41,899 bases of DNA from Candidatus Scatonaster coprocaballi (GTDB lineage: Bacteria > Bacillota > Clostridia > Saccharofermentanales > Saccharofermentanaceae): positions 1 to 41,899 of the forward strand of contig JAGHVD010000060.1 of assembly GCA_018064475.1 (NCBI GenBank), read 5' to 3'. The translations under genes and the position numbers were made by a program. Numbering within the stretch: the first letter of the stretch is position 1; each line of letters begins with the position of its first letter. Positions 17,725 through 26,740 of this stretch are shown here, piece after piece. Under the pieces are notes generated by a model. That model was not told the DNA's origin and searched no databases. It was given only the letters and a program-made list of their open reading frames with translations.

Positions 17725-18345
17725 ATGAGTGATAGTAAAGAGAAGAATATGAAGAAATTGAGTATATGGTTTGGGGTCATTACATCGATTCTCGTTTCGT
17801 GGGCAGTTGGCGTAGCATTGATGAAGTTATCCAATCATCCCATTCCCCTCGAAATGAAGGAACCTAGTTCTATCACCAGAACGGTATATTCTCCTTGTTC
17901 GAATATAACGGTAACTACTGTAGATGGGAAGTCCGTCACCCTGACCACATCGTCTCGACTTTGTATTTCGTCTTTTGATCAGGAACAGGGTGACGTATAC
18001 TTTGTGGTGGATCTTGATACTTCTAATAAGTTTAGTTTTCCTAATAGAGAGCTTAAAGATACAAATCGATTTGTGACTTCGGAAGAGTTGATCACAACCG
18101 AGAAGGAGATGGAGAAGGCTAGGCGTGAAGCGGAGGAGCGATATAACGCGAAAGTGAACAAGCGTGTGTATAGATGCAGATGGTGGATTCTGTGTCAGCC
18201 AATACTCCTCATGTTCACACTTCCTGTAGGGGTAGCGCTTCTTCTGATAGGATACGAGCTTGGCAAGAGAGATTTATACTGGTGGATACTTGGAAGTTCA
18301 TCTCTTCTGTCGATCCTCTGTTTGTGCGAGATTATCTTCATCTAG
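17725..18345 (+). CDS. membrane protein of unknown function (paralogue of previous gene)
   Basis: 206 residues with the same layout as the gene before it: an N-terminal helix (about 12-33), an outside region with TVYSPCSNITVTTVDGKSV and NRELKDTNRF, a charged Glu/Arg helix (about 125-148), and two C-terminal hydrophobic helices (ILLMFTLPVGVALLLIGYEL and ILGSSSLLSILCLCEIIF). The corresponding stretches of the first paralogue align without large gaps, which points to a tandem duplication that has diverged strongly. The ATG at 17725 is 7 nt after a perfect AAGGAGG; a TTG two codons upstream is too near. Function unknown. Confidence 0.65.
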   Translation: MSDSKEKNMKKLSIWFGVITSILVSWAVGVALMKLSNHPIPLEMKEPSSITRTVYSPCSNITVTTVDGKSVTLTTSSRLCISSFDQEQGDVYFVVDLDTSNKFSFPNRELKDTNRFVTSEELITTEKEMEKARREAEERYNAKVNKRVYRCRWWILCQPILLMFTLPVGVALLLIGYELGKRDLYWWILGSSSLLSILCLCEIIFI

Positions 18346-18451
18346 TAGGCGAGGGTAAATTGGATCGAACACGAAAAGATTGAGTCTACTGCTGGGGATT
18401 ATCGAAGGAATATGAGAAGAAGTTGACGATGGTCGGAACGTGGTATTAACG

Positions 18452-18460
18452 TGATATAAT
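18452..18460 (+). promoter_or_regulatory. extended -10 promoter of the YugP-like gene
   Basis: TGATATAAT (18452-18460) is an extended -10 box 64 nt before the ATG at 18524. A TTGACG at 18423 is too far away to act as its -35. The same nine bases precede two other genes in the window. Confidence 0.55.
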
Positions 18461-18523
18461 AGTACTACTATATGCGTACTGATATATCCGCGTGGCGGGT
18501 GCAAATGAGAAAGGAATGACACG

Positions 18524-19252
18524 ATGGGCTTTTGGGATTTCATTTATTCGTTTGGTATTATTCTCTCTTTGATTATGATGGTGGTCAGCTTGATCATCAG
18601 TGCGAGATGCAAATCTGCGTTCAAAAAATACAGCAAAGTAGCGACCAGCAACGGGATGACCGGTGCCATGGCGGCACAGTACATCCTTCAGGCTTATGGT
18701 GTGACGGATGTAAGCATCCAGCACATCAGCGGTGACCTAACAGACAACTATTCTCCGAAGGATAAGACACTGAATCTTTCTGATTCGGTGTACAACACGG
18801 CCTCGGTCGCAGCCGTTGGTGTTGCAGCCCATGAGTGTGGACATGCGATCCAGCATAATGTTGGCTTCATGCCGAACAAGATCCGTTCCCTCCTAGTGCC
18901 ATTTGCCAATATTGGTTCCCGACTTGGGCCATATGTTGCCATTATCGGTGCTGCAATGATGGGATACTTGAATAGCAACTATTCAGACAACGCACTCGGA
19001 TCAACGATCTTCTGGGTGGGTATCCTCATGTTCACTTTTGCCGTGCTGTTCTATCTGGTGACACTTCCGGTCGAACTCGATGCTTCCCGCCGTGCGCTGA
19101 AGATCCTGGAAGGTAATGGGCTTCTTCAGGCTCAGGAGATGAAGGGTGCAAGAAGTGTTCTTTCTGCAGCAGCCATGACCTACGTGGCCGCAGCGGCTTC
19201 CGCAATCCTGACACTGCTCCGCCTGATCTCTTACGGCAAGCGTAGAAACTGA
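18524..19252 (+). CDS. YugP-like membrane zinc metallopeptidase
   Basis: 242 residues. A membrane helix at about 8-27 is followed by a cytosolic or membrane-facing region with the zinc-binding HExxH motif as HECGH (H103-H107, in VAAHECGHAIQHN), then two or three hydrophobic segments (LGPYVAIIGAAMMGYL, FWVGILMFTFAVLFYLVTLPVELDASRRA and a C-terminal one). LPVELDASRRAL is a strong mark of the YugP / neutral zinc metallopeptidase family, whose substrates are not well known. Length is normal. GAAAGGAATG precedes the ATG. Monocistronic: own extended -10 promoter and a terminator after it. Confidence 0.88.
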   Translation: MGFWDFIYSFGIILSLIMMVVSLIISARCKSAFKKYSKVATSNGMTGAMAAQYILQAYGVTDVSIQHISGDLTDNYSPKDKTLNLSDSVYNTASVAAVGVAAHECGHAIQHNVGFMPNKIRSLLVPFANIGSRLGPYVAIIGAAMMGYLNSNYSDNALGSTIFWVGILMFTFAVLFYLVTLPVELDASRRALKILEGNGLLQAQEMKGARSVLSAAAMTYVAAAASAILTLLRLISYGKRRN

Positions 19253-19285
19253 TTACGGATCGAATCGAAACTGTTGAGAAAATGA

Positions 19286-19330
19286 GGGCTGTCTTCCGAA
19301 GTGATGGATCACTTCGAGGCGGCCCTTCTT
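19286..19330 (+). terminator. terminator of the YugP-like gene
   Basis: The inner helix CGAAGTGAT (19297-19305) with ATCACTTCG (19308-19316) is perfect with a 2-nt tip, so a few tip pairs must open. The outer helix joins GGGC (19286-19289) to GCCC (19322-19325), followed by TTCTTCTT. Same two-storey design as the pgk-tpiA terminator. Confidence 0.75.
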
Positions 19331-19356
19331 CTTAGGAGGAAAAGCCGATCGGAAGA

Positions 19357-19430
19357 AACGAACGAACTGTCGGTTATGGTCACTTTATTTTCTAAAAAAG
19401 GGCAACTACTCATATAAAATATAGATTTAC
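19357..19430 (+). promoter_or_regulatory. adhesin control region: dyad plus conserved block
   Basis: An 18-bp dyad at 19357-19374 (AACGA, 8 nt, TCGGT), then exactly 27 nt, then a 29-bp block at 19402-19430 that begins GCAACTACTCATATA and ends GATTTAC. The identical arrangement precedes the sortase gene at 24459-24386: the dyads match at 16 of 18 positions when read on the plus strand and the blocks at 26 of 29. The block probably contains the -10, but no normal -35 is present, which suggests an activator or an alternative sigma factor. The block ends 60 nt before the ATG. Confidence 0.7.
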
Positions 19431-19490
19431 ATTTCTCTTCGCAAGTAAGATACGAACACATTCGAAAAATGCTTAAAGGAGAGAACGATC

Positions 19491-22400
19491 ATGACACATT
19501 TTCAATCGACCAAAACACTGAAATCCAAGCGTTTTCTGGCATTTCTGCTACTTGTGTTCTTCTTGTCCTCGGTGCTTCCATTTGTATGGTTCAGCCGAGC
19601 CCTTCGGGCAGAGGAACCGTTGCCGGAAACCAACAATCATGTCTTCCACGATTCAGAGTATTTCGAACTCTACCATGTGGTGAACGGCGAGACGGTTCCG
19701 AAGAAACTGGAGTATCTCTTTGCCGAGACGACAACGGCAGGGAAGATGACCCCGGTCTATTGCGTGCGCGCCGGTGCGCCGACACCGGAGAACGGAAGCA
19801 TCCAGCCTGCGGTGATGCACGATTCGGCCGCGGCGGCGCTTCTTGGAAAGATCCAGTATATCATCGAGATGGACGAGTCTTCCTTCCAGCTTCCCGACAC
19901 GGTGAATAATCACCCGCACATTCACTATTGCGTGCGGCAGATCCTCATCTGGAACCTGATCCATCTTTACGAAGGCAGCCTGAGCAGTAGTTCCAAGCAG
20001 TACTTCAGTGGAATCGACATTGACACCTTTGTAGATGGGGAAGGGAGTGGTCCGACCGCGGTAAAAATACTTGCGGAGGCGAAGCGGTTGTGGTCTGTCT
20101 ACAATCAGGCAGGACGTCCTTCGAAGGCCGGTGCCTATGTGCCGAACTATCAGGCCAAGATCGAGCAGGCATCGTCGCTCACCTACGATGCAAGTACGCA
20201 CAGCTACTTCGCGAAATTCTCTGTACAGGTGGAAGAGACGGTGCGCGGCAATGCCGGTGGTTCTTTCCGATTCTCTGAAATGACAGGCGGAACTGTCTAT
20301 CTCACAGATGCTACCGGCAAAGCGGTGCGAGTAGTCACGACCAACGAGACATTTCCTTCCGGCAGCACCTTCCAGATTCGGGGAAAGTGGAGTGAACTTC
20401 ACGCGAACGGCCAGTCTCGTGATATGGGCGTGACGGTGGAGGCCGTGGACAATGCTTCTAACACACGATCCCAGCTGATGTATGGTTACTTCTTCGACTC
20501 CAGTCTGACGGCCAGTGGCTTATCACGGCAGACCTATGTGGGCTGGCACGAGAGTTCAGACAAGCGATTCACTGGCACATCTAGAAAATGGGAAATAGGA
20601 ACTAATCGCGTGGAGCTATCCAAACGAGCGGTTTTTCAGGATATGAAGGTGCCGGAAGAAGGCGCGACTTTCGAAATCTATCCTGCCGACTATGCTAATC
20701 TTCAGCAGGCCCAGGCGGACGGCATCGGCTTCCGGTGCGTCTCCAATGCCAAGGGCGAGATCGTCGAAGAGAAGACGGGCACGGCGTTACAGCTTCCTAA
20801 GGGCCAGTACACGATCCGCCAGATCAGCACCCCCACCGGCACAAAGACCATGACCCCGAATCCAAGTGCTTTTACCGTAGTAGATGGGAAAAGCACCTCG
20901 GCCACTTTCGAAGATGAGATGGCGGCGGGAAGACTGGCGATCCTGAAGAAAGTACAGACCGGGTACGATGTGTATGCGGAAACGGCGTCGGAGGATCTGG
21001 CGCCGGAGTCCAATGCGGAATTTCAGGTGTGGAATACAGCCTATGATTCCTATGACCAGGCGCCCGCGGCGTACCGCGATGTGCTGGCCACAGATGCGCA
21101 TGGATATGCGATGTCGAAACTCCTTCCTTATGGCGAATATCGGGTTCACCAGATCGAGTCGGAAGCAACGAAGTACACCTATACATGCGAAGACTCGACG
21201 GTGAGCATTCGTGGAACCGGTTCGCCGGATTCACCGGAAAAAACACTGACGCTCATCGATCGGCAGTATGAGTTGAAGATCCAGATCCGGAAAGTGGATG
21301 AGCGCACGGGTGAGGTGATCCCTGCAGCGGGTGTGAAGTTCCAGGTCCTAGATCAGGAGGAGAACGTACTGAAAGATTGGGACGGATGTGATACATTCGA
21401 GACCACCTCGGACGGCACGGCAAATATTGAGAAACTTGGATTGGCTGTCGGTACCTACTTCATACGTGAAGTGGAAGCGCCTCGAGGATTCGTACGTTCA
21501 GATGAACTGATTCAGATTGACGTACGGAAAGGAGAATCTTTTGTCGGCGTAGGACCACAAAGCGACCTCAAAGCAGTTGATTTTGCCGATGATGAAGTGG
21601 AAGTGTCCGTGGCGCTTCTGAAGAAGGGCGAGGTGCTGACAGGTGCGACCCCGAAGGCAATTGATTGCACGATCGACGTGGACGATAATGGGCAGAACAA
21701 CGATTGGGCGGAACTGACCGGGTACACCTTCGAGTATACCGAGGTTCCGCTGGAAGGCGCTGTCTATGAACTGTACTGCGAGGGTGATGTCCTGGATTTC
21801 TACCGTGACATAGCGCTGCTGGATCCGGCGAAGTATCCAGAGGGTGCAATCGTGATGAGCGAAGATGGAACTACATTTGCACCCTATAAGATGTTTGATA
21901 CAGACGGGGACGGCGAGCGAGAGACACCACTTCGCGCCGGCACGAAATTGGGTGATTTTACCACGGATGAAGATGGTCGGATTCAGGTGGATGGACTTTC
22001 ACTGGACGCCAAGTCGGGCGAAGCCACCTATAAAATGGTGGAGACGATTGCGCCGGAAGGTTTCCTGGTCGATTCCGAACCGGTCATGGTTCATGTGACG
22101 GATGATCGTGAGGACCAGACGATGGAAGTGGTGAGTGTGTCGAAGGAGGTCACTGACCGACGCCAGAAAGCCACACTTCTATGCGAGAAAATCGCTCGCG
22201 ACTATGTGTTCGATTCAGGAAACGGTGAGTTCGTCCCGAGTGAACGAGCGCTTGGGCAGGCGGTGATCGGCATCTATGCGGCCTCGCCGATCTGCGATGC
22301 TTCCGGTGAAGTGATTGTGGAAGAGGATGAGCTGATTGAGGTGATGGTTTCCGGTTCAGACGGTCGGTGCGAGAGCCGAGAAGATTACCCGTTAGGTGCT

Positions 22401-23600
22401 TCCTTCTATATCCAGGAGATTGCGGCGCCTAAGGGATATGTGTTAGATACGGAGAAATACCCTGTTGCGACAGCGACGGAGCCTGGTGACATGACGACGG
22501 AAGTTTTCGTCTTTGCACCGGAGGATGAGATCATTAACGTGCAGTCGAGGGCACATCTGCGTGTGTTGAAAACGGCGGCGGACACGGGACTTCCGATGGA
22601 GAAGGTAGAGTTCGAGGTCTACACGCAGGATGGTCATTTGATCGAGAAACTGGTGACAGATGAAGAAGGCATCGTGGAGACTTCGATGGCATATCCGTAT
22701 GGTACGAAGATCATACTTCATGAGACCAAGACAGATGAACGCTATGCGCTCGGTGAGGACATTGCGGTAGATATCGCGCAATCGCAAGAGACACAAGTGC
22801 TTCTCCCATATCAGGAAATCGATGTGCTGAACTATCCGCTTTCTGAAATCAGGATTGAGAAGCATTGCGGAGATGAGTCGAAAACGCCGATGGACGGTGT
22901 GACGTTCCAACTGTGGATGCGGGGAAATGGTGACGAACCGGATCACCTGATTCAAGAATTGAAGACCGATGCAGAAGGTTTTGCAAGTTTTTACACCGGA
23001 CCCGGCGAGTACTACGTCATCGAGACGGATGTCGGAACTTGGACACGATTCCGCACAATGGACGAGCCGATCTTTGTGACCTGTGAAGAAGAAGGCAGGC
23101 TCTTCCATTACGAAGTGGTCGACGCGCCCACCGAGACCATCGCCGAGAAACGCGCGGCGGCAACCGGTGAATTGCTGGGGCATTGCGGCATCTCGGTGAA
23201 AGATGCGGCGGGTCAACTCTATGACTTTGTCTGGAACGAGGAGACCGGCAGCTACATGAATTGTGCGCCGGATACAGAAGGTGCCACGCAACTTCTCTAT
23301 ACCGGAAATGATCCGGAAGCGCCACAGTTCGGCAAGGTGACGATCCTGGGACTTACGTCCGGTGACTATGAGATCTTCGAAGTGGAAGCACCGGAGGGAT
23401 ATCGCAATGACAGTGAATCCATGCCGGTCAAGGTTCAGAACACCAAGGTGCTGGGCGCCACACGCTTGTACGATACGGTCAAGACGTCTGAGACCGACCT
23501 GATCCGAGGAATCGGCTGGTGTTCCTTCTTCGGCCTATCGAGTAGCACATGTTTCGGTCTCGCCGTTTTGGAGTTTATCCGGATCGGTAAGAAGAGATGA
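19491..23600 (+). CDS. thioester-domain and prealbumin-repeat surface adhesin
   Basis: 1369 residues. Signal peptide 1 to about 41 (hydrophobic stretch, then SRALRAEE). An N-terminal thioester-like domain (about 45-210) follows. Cys91 (PVYCVRAG) and Gln150 (YCVRQILIWNLI) are the expected partners of an internal Cys-Gln thioester, which in streptococcal adhesins forms a covalent bond with the host surface. From about 370 come roughly eight SpaA/Cna-B prealbumin-like modules marked by AP-x-G-F/Y turns (near 661, 852, 976 and 1298), probably with isopeptide cross-links. The C-terminus has a hydrophobic helix and a basic tail (IGKKR), but no LPXTG; the sequence before the helix is KTSETDLIRGIGW. 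AAAGGAG precedes the ATG. A sortase gene converges on it 13 nt away and shares its promoter design. Confidence 0.88.
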   Translation: MTHFQSTKTLKSKRFLAFLLLVFFLSSVLPFVWFSRALRAEEPLPETNNHVFHDSEYFELYHVVNGETVPKKLEYLFAETTTAGKMTPVYCVRAGAPTPENGSIQPAVMHDSAAAALLGKIQYIIEMDESSFQLPDTVNNHPHIHYCVRQILIWNLIHLYEGSLSSSSKQYFSGIDIDTFVDGEGSGPTAVKILAEAKRLWSVYNQAGRPSKAGAYVPNYQAKIEQASSLTYDASTHSYFAKFSVQVEETVRGNAGGSFRFSEMTGGTVYLTDATGKAVRVVTTNETFPSGSTFQIRGKWSELHANGQSRDMGVTVEAVDNASNTRSQLMYGYFFDSSLTASGLSRQTYVGWHESSDKRFTGTSRKWEIGTNRVELSKRAVFQDMKVPEEGATFEIYPADYANLQQAQADGIGFRCVSNAKGEIVEEKTGTALQLPKGQYTIRQISTPTGTKTMTPNPSAFTVVDGKSTSATFEDEMAAGRLAILKKVQTGYDVYAETASEDLAPESNAEFQVWNTAYDSYDQAPAAYRDVLATDAHGYAMSKLLPYGEYRVHQIESEATKYTYTCEDSTVSIRGTGSPDSPEKTLTLIDRQYELKIQIRKVDERTGEVIPAAGVKFQVLDQEENVLKDWDGCDTFETTSDGTANIEKLGLAVGTYFIREVEAPRGFVRSDELIQIDVRKGESFVGVGPQSDLKAVDFADDEVEVSVALLKKGEVLTGATPKAIDCTIDVDDNGQNNDWAELTGYTFEYTEVPLEGAVYELYCEGDVLDFYRDIALLDPAKYPEGAIVMSEDGTTFAPYKMFDTDGDGERETPLRAGTKLGDFTTDEDGRIQVDGLSLDAKSGEATYKMVETIAPEGFLVDSEPVMVHVTDDREDQTMEVVSVSKEVTDRRQKATLLCEKIARDYVFDSGNGEFVPSERALGQAVIGIYAASPICDASGEVIVEEDELIEVMVSGSDGRCESREDYPLGASFYIQEIAAPKGYVLDTEKYPVATATEPGDMTTEVFVFAPEDEIINVQSRAHLRVLKTAADTGLPMEKVEFEVYTQDGHLIEKLVTDEEGIVETSMAYPYGTKIILHETKTDERYALGEDIAVDIAQSQETQVLLPYQEIDVLNYPLSEIRIEKHCGDESKTPMDGVTFQLWMRGNGDEPDHLIQELKTDAEGFASFYTGPGEYYVIETDVGTWTRFRTMDEPIFVTCEEEGRLFHYEVVDAPTETIAEKRAAATGELLGHCGISVKDAAGQLYDFVWNEETGSYMNCAPDTEGATQLLYTGNDPEAPQFGKVTILGLTSGDYEIFEVEAPEGYRNDSESMPVKVQNTKVLGATRLYDTVKTSETDLIRGIGWCSFFGLSSSTCFGLAVLEFIRIGKKR

Positions 23601-23613
23601 TTCCAATGGAAGG

Positions 23614-24339
23614 CTACTCATCCGTAAGAAGGTGACCGCGGAGAATGAGCCGGTGCGATCCAACGCCGGTCGGTGTACAGGTGACGAGGGTGATTCGAGA
23701 AGAGTCGCCCTCGTTCTGTATGTAGCGGGAAAGATCCGCGGGAGAGATGGTCAGGATCTCGTCGACGACGTACTCATAGGACTCGCCGCCGTGCGACACC
23801 AGGATGAGGCTCCCCAATTCCACCTCGCCCAGACGGTTGAAGAGTGAGCCGTATTGCTTCATGCGATGCCCGAAGATCACGAGGTTGCCAAATTCACCGG
23901 CATCAGCGGAGAGCGGCATCCGTCCTGCACCATAGCGGAGTTCCACCACGCCGGCACCGTCCAGAAGCGGAAGTTCGCAGTCGATCGAAGGAATCGAGAT
24001 CGTACCGTAGGCAACAAGGGTATAGCTATCTTCCGCTTCAGTTGAGGGAGAAGAAGCACCAGGCTCGGCGTCCGGTGCGGGGACGGTTTCATGTGGCCGA
24101 ACGGTGGTGGAAGGCCCTTCGTATTCGTCTTCTCCCGATACGGCAAAATCACTCGCATCCACAACAAAGTGGGCTTGGTTTTCGAGGCGGATCCGGTCGA
24201 CCATGTCTCGGACCACGGCTTCTCGCTGGCGCTCGATTCTGTCGTGACGACGTTGTTGCAACCCTAGCAGGCCGGATAGTAGGGTGGCGCCGAGAAGACC
24301 GAGTAATAAGATTCGTGGGAAGATTCGATGAGCTTTCAT
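23614..24339 (-). CDS. sortase
   Basis: 241-residue membrane-anchored transpeptidase that cleaves sorting signals and joins surface proteins to the wall or to pilin. It has an N-terminal membrane helix (about 6-26), a charged helix, a Pro/Glu/Ser/Thr-rich spacer (about 65-105), then the sortase barrel from about 105. The catalytic triad is visible: His158 in FGHRM, Cys221 in LVTCTP and Arg230 in GSHRLILRG. The length and the TLVTCTP form fit a class D- or E-like sortase, but class is not settled. The ATG at 24339 is 8 nt after AAGGAGG; the frame continues 10 codons upstream through the binding site. It converges on the adhesin gene with 13 nt between, and the adhesin is the obvious substrate. 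Confidence 0.92.
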   Translation of the reverse strand: MKAHRIFPRILLLGLLGATLLSGLLGLQQRRHDRIERQREAVVRDMVDRIRLENQAHFVVDASDFAVSGEDEYEGPSTTVRPHETVPAPDAEPGASSPSTEAEDSYTLVAYGTISIPSIDCELPLLDGAGVVELRYGAGRMPLSADAGEFGNLVIFGHRMKQYGSLFNRLGEVELGSLILVSHGGESYEYVVDEILTISPADLSRYIQNEGDSSRITLVTCTPTGVGSHRLILRGHLLTDE

Positions 24340-24385
24340 AGGGGACACCTCCTTCTTGCCACCAAGCATATCGACAGTCGCGGAA

Positions 24386-24459
24386 GTAAATCAATATGAT
24401 ATATGAGTAGTTGCATTTCTGCGGGTGATTTTACCAGATAGACCGAACGAACAGTCGGT
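24386..24459 (-). promoter_or_regulatory. sortase control region: dyad plus conserved block
   Basis: On the minus strand, an 18-bp dyad (24459-24442, ACCGA, 8 nt, TCGGT), 27 nt, then a 29-bp block (24414-24386) that begins GCAACTACTCATATA. It matches the region in front of the adhesin in both parts and in the exact spacing. The dyad fits ACCGAnnGnnCnnTCGGT, with one mismatch in the adhesin copy. The block ends 46 nt before the sortase ATG. The dyad is also 111 nt upstream of the divergent tyrS, but tyrS has its own ordinary promoter. Confidence 0.7.
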
Positions 24460-24481
24460 AAAACCTGAAATGCGGAAGCGG

Positions 24482-24511
24482 TTGACTTCCAAGTAGGTTT
24501 GGAAGTAGAAT
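24482..24511 (+). promoter_or_regulatory. promoter of tyrS
   Basis: TTGACT (24482-24487), 18 nt, TAGAAT (24506-24511), about 60 nt before the tyrS ATG. No T-box core is present between promoter and gene. Confidence 0.6.
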
Positions 24512-24570
24512 AGGCAAGGCTTTCGTGGCAATTTAACGAAAGTATTTATAAAATATAGGAGGAAATATTG

Positions 24571-25815
24571 ATGTCCGAAGAAACGTACCAAAATGTATTT
24601 GATGTGTTGGAGGCACGTGGTTATATTGCGCAGACCACACATCGTGAAGAGATCTACAATCTGTTAAGTAAGCCGGGTGTCACCTTCTATATCGGCTTTG
24701 ACCCAACCGCAGACAGCCTGCACGTCGGCCACTTCGTCCAGATGATGGTTATGAGCCACATGCAGAAGGCCGGCCACCGTCCGATTGCCCTGATGGGTGG
24801 CGGTACCGGTATGATCGGTGACCCGACAGGACGTTCTGACATGCGTCAGATGCTCACGAAGGAGACGATCCATCACAATGTTGAATGCTTCAAGAAACAG
24901 ATGGGCAAAGTCGTTGATTTTTCCGATGGCAAAGCACTCATCGTTGATAACGGTGATTGGCTCCTGGACCTGAATTACATTGATTTCTTAAGAGATATCG
25001 GCCCGCACTTCTCTGTCAACCGTATGTTGACTTTCGAGTGCTACAAGCAGCGTCTGGAGAGAGGCTTGTCCTTCCTCGAGTTTAACTATATGCTGCTTCA
25101 GAGCTTCGACTTCCTGCACCTGTATCAGACATATAACTGCCAGCTCGAGCTCGGCGGTGATGACCAGTGGTCCAACATCCTGGGTGGTGTTGAGCTCATC
25201 CGTCGTAAGGAACAGGGCGAGGCTTTCGGTCTGACATTCACGCTTCTGACCAACAGTGAAGGTAAGAAGATGGGTAAGACTGCAAAGGGCGCGGTATGGC
25301 TCGATCCGAATAAGACAACACCTTTCGATTTCTACCAGTACTGGAGAAATGTAGAAGATGCAGACGTCATCAAGTGCCTGAAGCTTCTCACATTTGTACC
25401 GCTTGAAGAGATTAACGAATATGCAAAGCTGACTGATGCAGCCATCAACGAAGCGAAGAAGAGACTGGCCTTCGAGGTTACGAAGATCGTTCACGGTGAA
25501 GAGACTGCACTGGCTGTGAAGAAGCAGACGGAAGACCTCTTTGAGAAGGGCGGACGTTCTGACGATATGGCGACTACAGCAATTGCTGCGGATCGTCTGG
25601 CCGGCGCTGGACTTTCACTTCTGGATCTTCTTTGCGAAGCGAAGCTCACTCCTTCCAAGGGTGAGGCACGCCGTATGATCCAGCAGAAGGGTATCTACCT
25701 GAACGATGTTGCGGTGGAAGATGTTTACTACATGCTGACCGAGAAAGATTTCACGGATGGCGAAGCTTTCTTAAGAAAGGGCAAGAAGGTTCACCACCGT
25801 CTGACGATTGCTTAA
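24571..25815 (+). CDS. tyrS: tyrosyl-tRNA synthetase
   Basis: 414-residue class I synthetase that charges tRNA-Tyr. The N-terminal Rossmann domain has the HIGH-type signature as HVGH (51-54, in [16 protein letters not shown]), the tyrosine pocket around [30 protein letters not shown], and the KMSKS-type loop as KKMGKT. The C-terminal S4 RNA-binding domain ([21 protein letters not shown]) completes it. Length is typical. The ATG at 24571 lies 8 nt after AGGAGG; the TTG one codon earlier is less well placed. It seems monocistronic or weakly linked to the following zinc-ribbon gene 19 nt downstream. Confidence 0.97.
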   Translation: MSEETYQNVFDVLEARGYIAQTTHREEIYNLLSKPGVTFYIGFDPTADSLHVGHFVQMMVMSHMQKAGHRPIALMGGGTGMIGDPTGRSDMRQMLTKETIHHNVECFKKQMGKVVDFSDGKALIVDNGDWLLDLNYIDFLRDIGPHFSVNRMLTFECYKQRLERGLSFLEFNYMLLQSFDFLHLYQTYNCQLELGGDDQWSNILGGVELIRRKEQGEAFGLTFTLLTNSEGKKMGKTAKGAVWLDPNKTTPFDFYQYWRNVEDADVIKCLKLLTFVPLEEINEYAKLTDAAINEAKKRLAFEVTKIVHGEETALAVKKQTEDLFEKGGRSDDMATTAIAADRLAGAGLSLLDLLCEAKLTPSKGEARRMIQQKGIYLNDVAVEDVYYMLTEKDFTDGEAFLRKGKKVHHRLTIA

Positions 25816-25834
25816 TATAGCAGGAGACGAAGAT

Positions 25835-26629
25835 ATGAAGACATGTCGATTCTGTCTGAATCAGCAAGAAGGCGGAGAATACTGTGAGGCATGCGGTTCT
25901 CCGATGACAAGTGATTTTCCGGATCCGACGATGCCACTGCCACCCATTACGCAGACGGCACCGGAGACAGTTCCGCAAACTTCCGCTACGCAACCTGCGC
26001 CGGAGGCAGCTACGCAGGATTCCGCTACGCAACCTGCGCCGGAGACAGTTCCGCAAGCTTCCGCTACGCAACCTACAGCTGAAGCAGTTCAGAAGGCTAA
26101 GCCTACCTCGAGTAATCAGGTGATGTACTCGGCAAAACAAGCCGGTGAGACGGTCTATACGAAGAATAAGGGTGTCTATCGTCCGAGTGCCAATGTGCCT
26201 TGGCCAATCCCGGGTATTCCGTTCCAGTCAACTGCGCCAGGCGAAATCCCTTCCGCTCAGGGGTTGCCATTGAGTTCAGGTGCGCCTTCGTCAACGCCGA
26301 TGATGGGTGGCACTTCTGTACCGAACGTTCTGCCGAATCCGCCGCAAGAAGTACTTGCTGGCAGTAACAAGACGAGAACTTTCTCCCTGATAATGCTTAT
26401 TATCACATCTGTTGAGATCGTCTTGTGTTGCGCGACAAACATCGTGTCTCTGATCACAGCTATTCTGGCCTATAAGAAGATCGACAAAGTGGTGAAGCAT
26501 ACTTCTACAAATGAGGAAGCGGACAAGCACTCGGCTGATGTACTGAACTGGGTTACATTTGGGATTACGATCCTCCACTTCATCTTATCGGTGGTCTTCC
26601 TCACTCTACTTGGCCTAGATATGATATAA
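25835..26629 (+). CDS. zinc-ribbon, Pro/Thr-repeat, C-terminal membrane protein
   Basis: 264 residues. An N-terminal zinc ribbon has C4, C7, C17 and C20 (CRFC ... CEAC). A low-complexity Pro/Thr/Ala/Gln linker follows with three 13-residue repeats, then a Pro/Ser/Gly-rich stretch to about 180. Near the C-terminus are two membrane helices (TFSLIMLIITSVEIVLCC and TFGITILHFILSVVFLTLL) joined by a loop with AILAYKKIDKVVKH, a layout that resembles CD225/DUF4190-type small membrane proteins. The ATG at 25835 has CAGGAG 8 nt upstream. Same overall plan as the gene at 10991-11962 (cytosolic zinc ribbon, flexible linker, membrane part) but different membrane domains. Function unknown. Confidence 0.7.
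   Translation: MKTCRFCLNQQEGGEYCEACGSPMTSDFPDPTMPLPPITQTAPETVPQTSATQPAPEAATQDSATQPAPETVPQASATQPTAEAVQKAKPTSSNQVMYSAKQAGETVYTKNKGVYRPSANVPWPIPGIPFQSTAPGEIPSAQGLPLSSGAPSSTPMMGGTSVPNVLPNPPQEVLAGSNKTRTFSLIMLIITSVEIVLCCATNIVSLITAILAYKKIDKVVKHTSTNEEADKHSADVLNWVTFGITILHFILSVVFLTLLGLDMI
25961..26077 (+). repeat. three in-frame 39-bp repeats in the Pro/Thr linker
   Basis: Units at 25961-25999, 26000-26038 and 26039-26077 encode PETVPQTSATQPA, PEAATQDSATQPA and PETVPQASATQPT. They are close at DNA level, so recent expansion by slippage or unequal recombination is likely, and copy number may vary between strains. Confidence 0.9.
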
Positions 26630-26740
26630 GTCTCTACATCGTCGATTTGGTTGCGAATGAAGGTTTTTTATTATATTATTATTAGTGGTTTCACAAGAAA
26701 CGAGATTATCTTGTAAATTCGTAGTAAGGAGAGAAGAACG

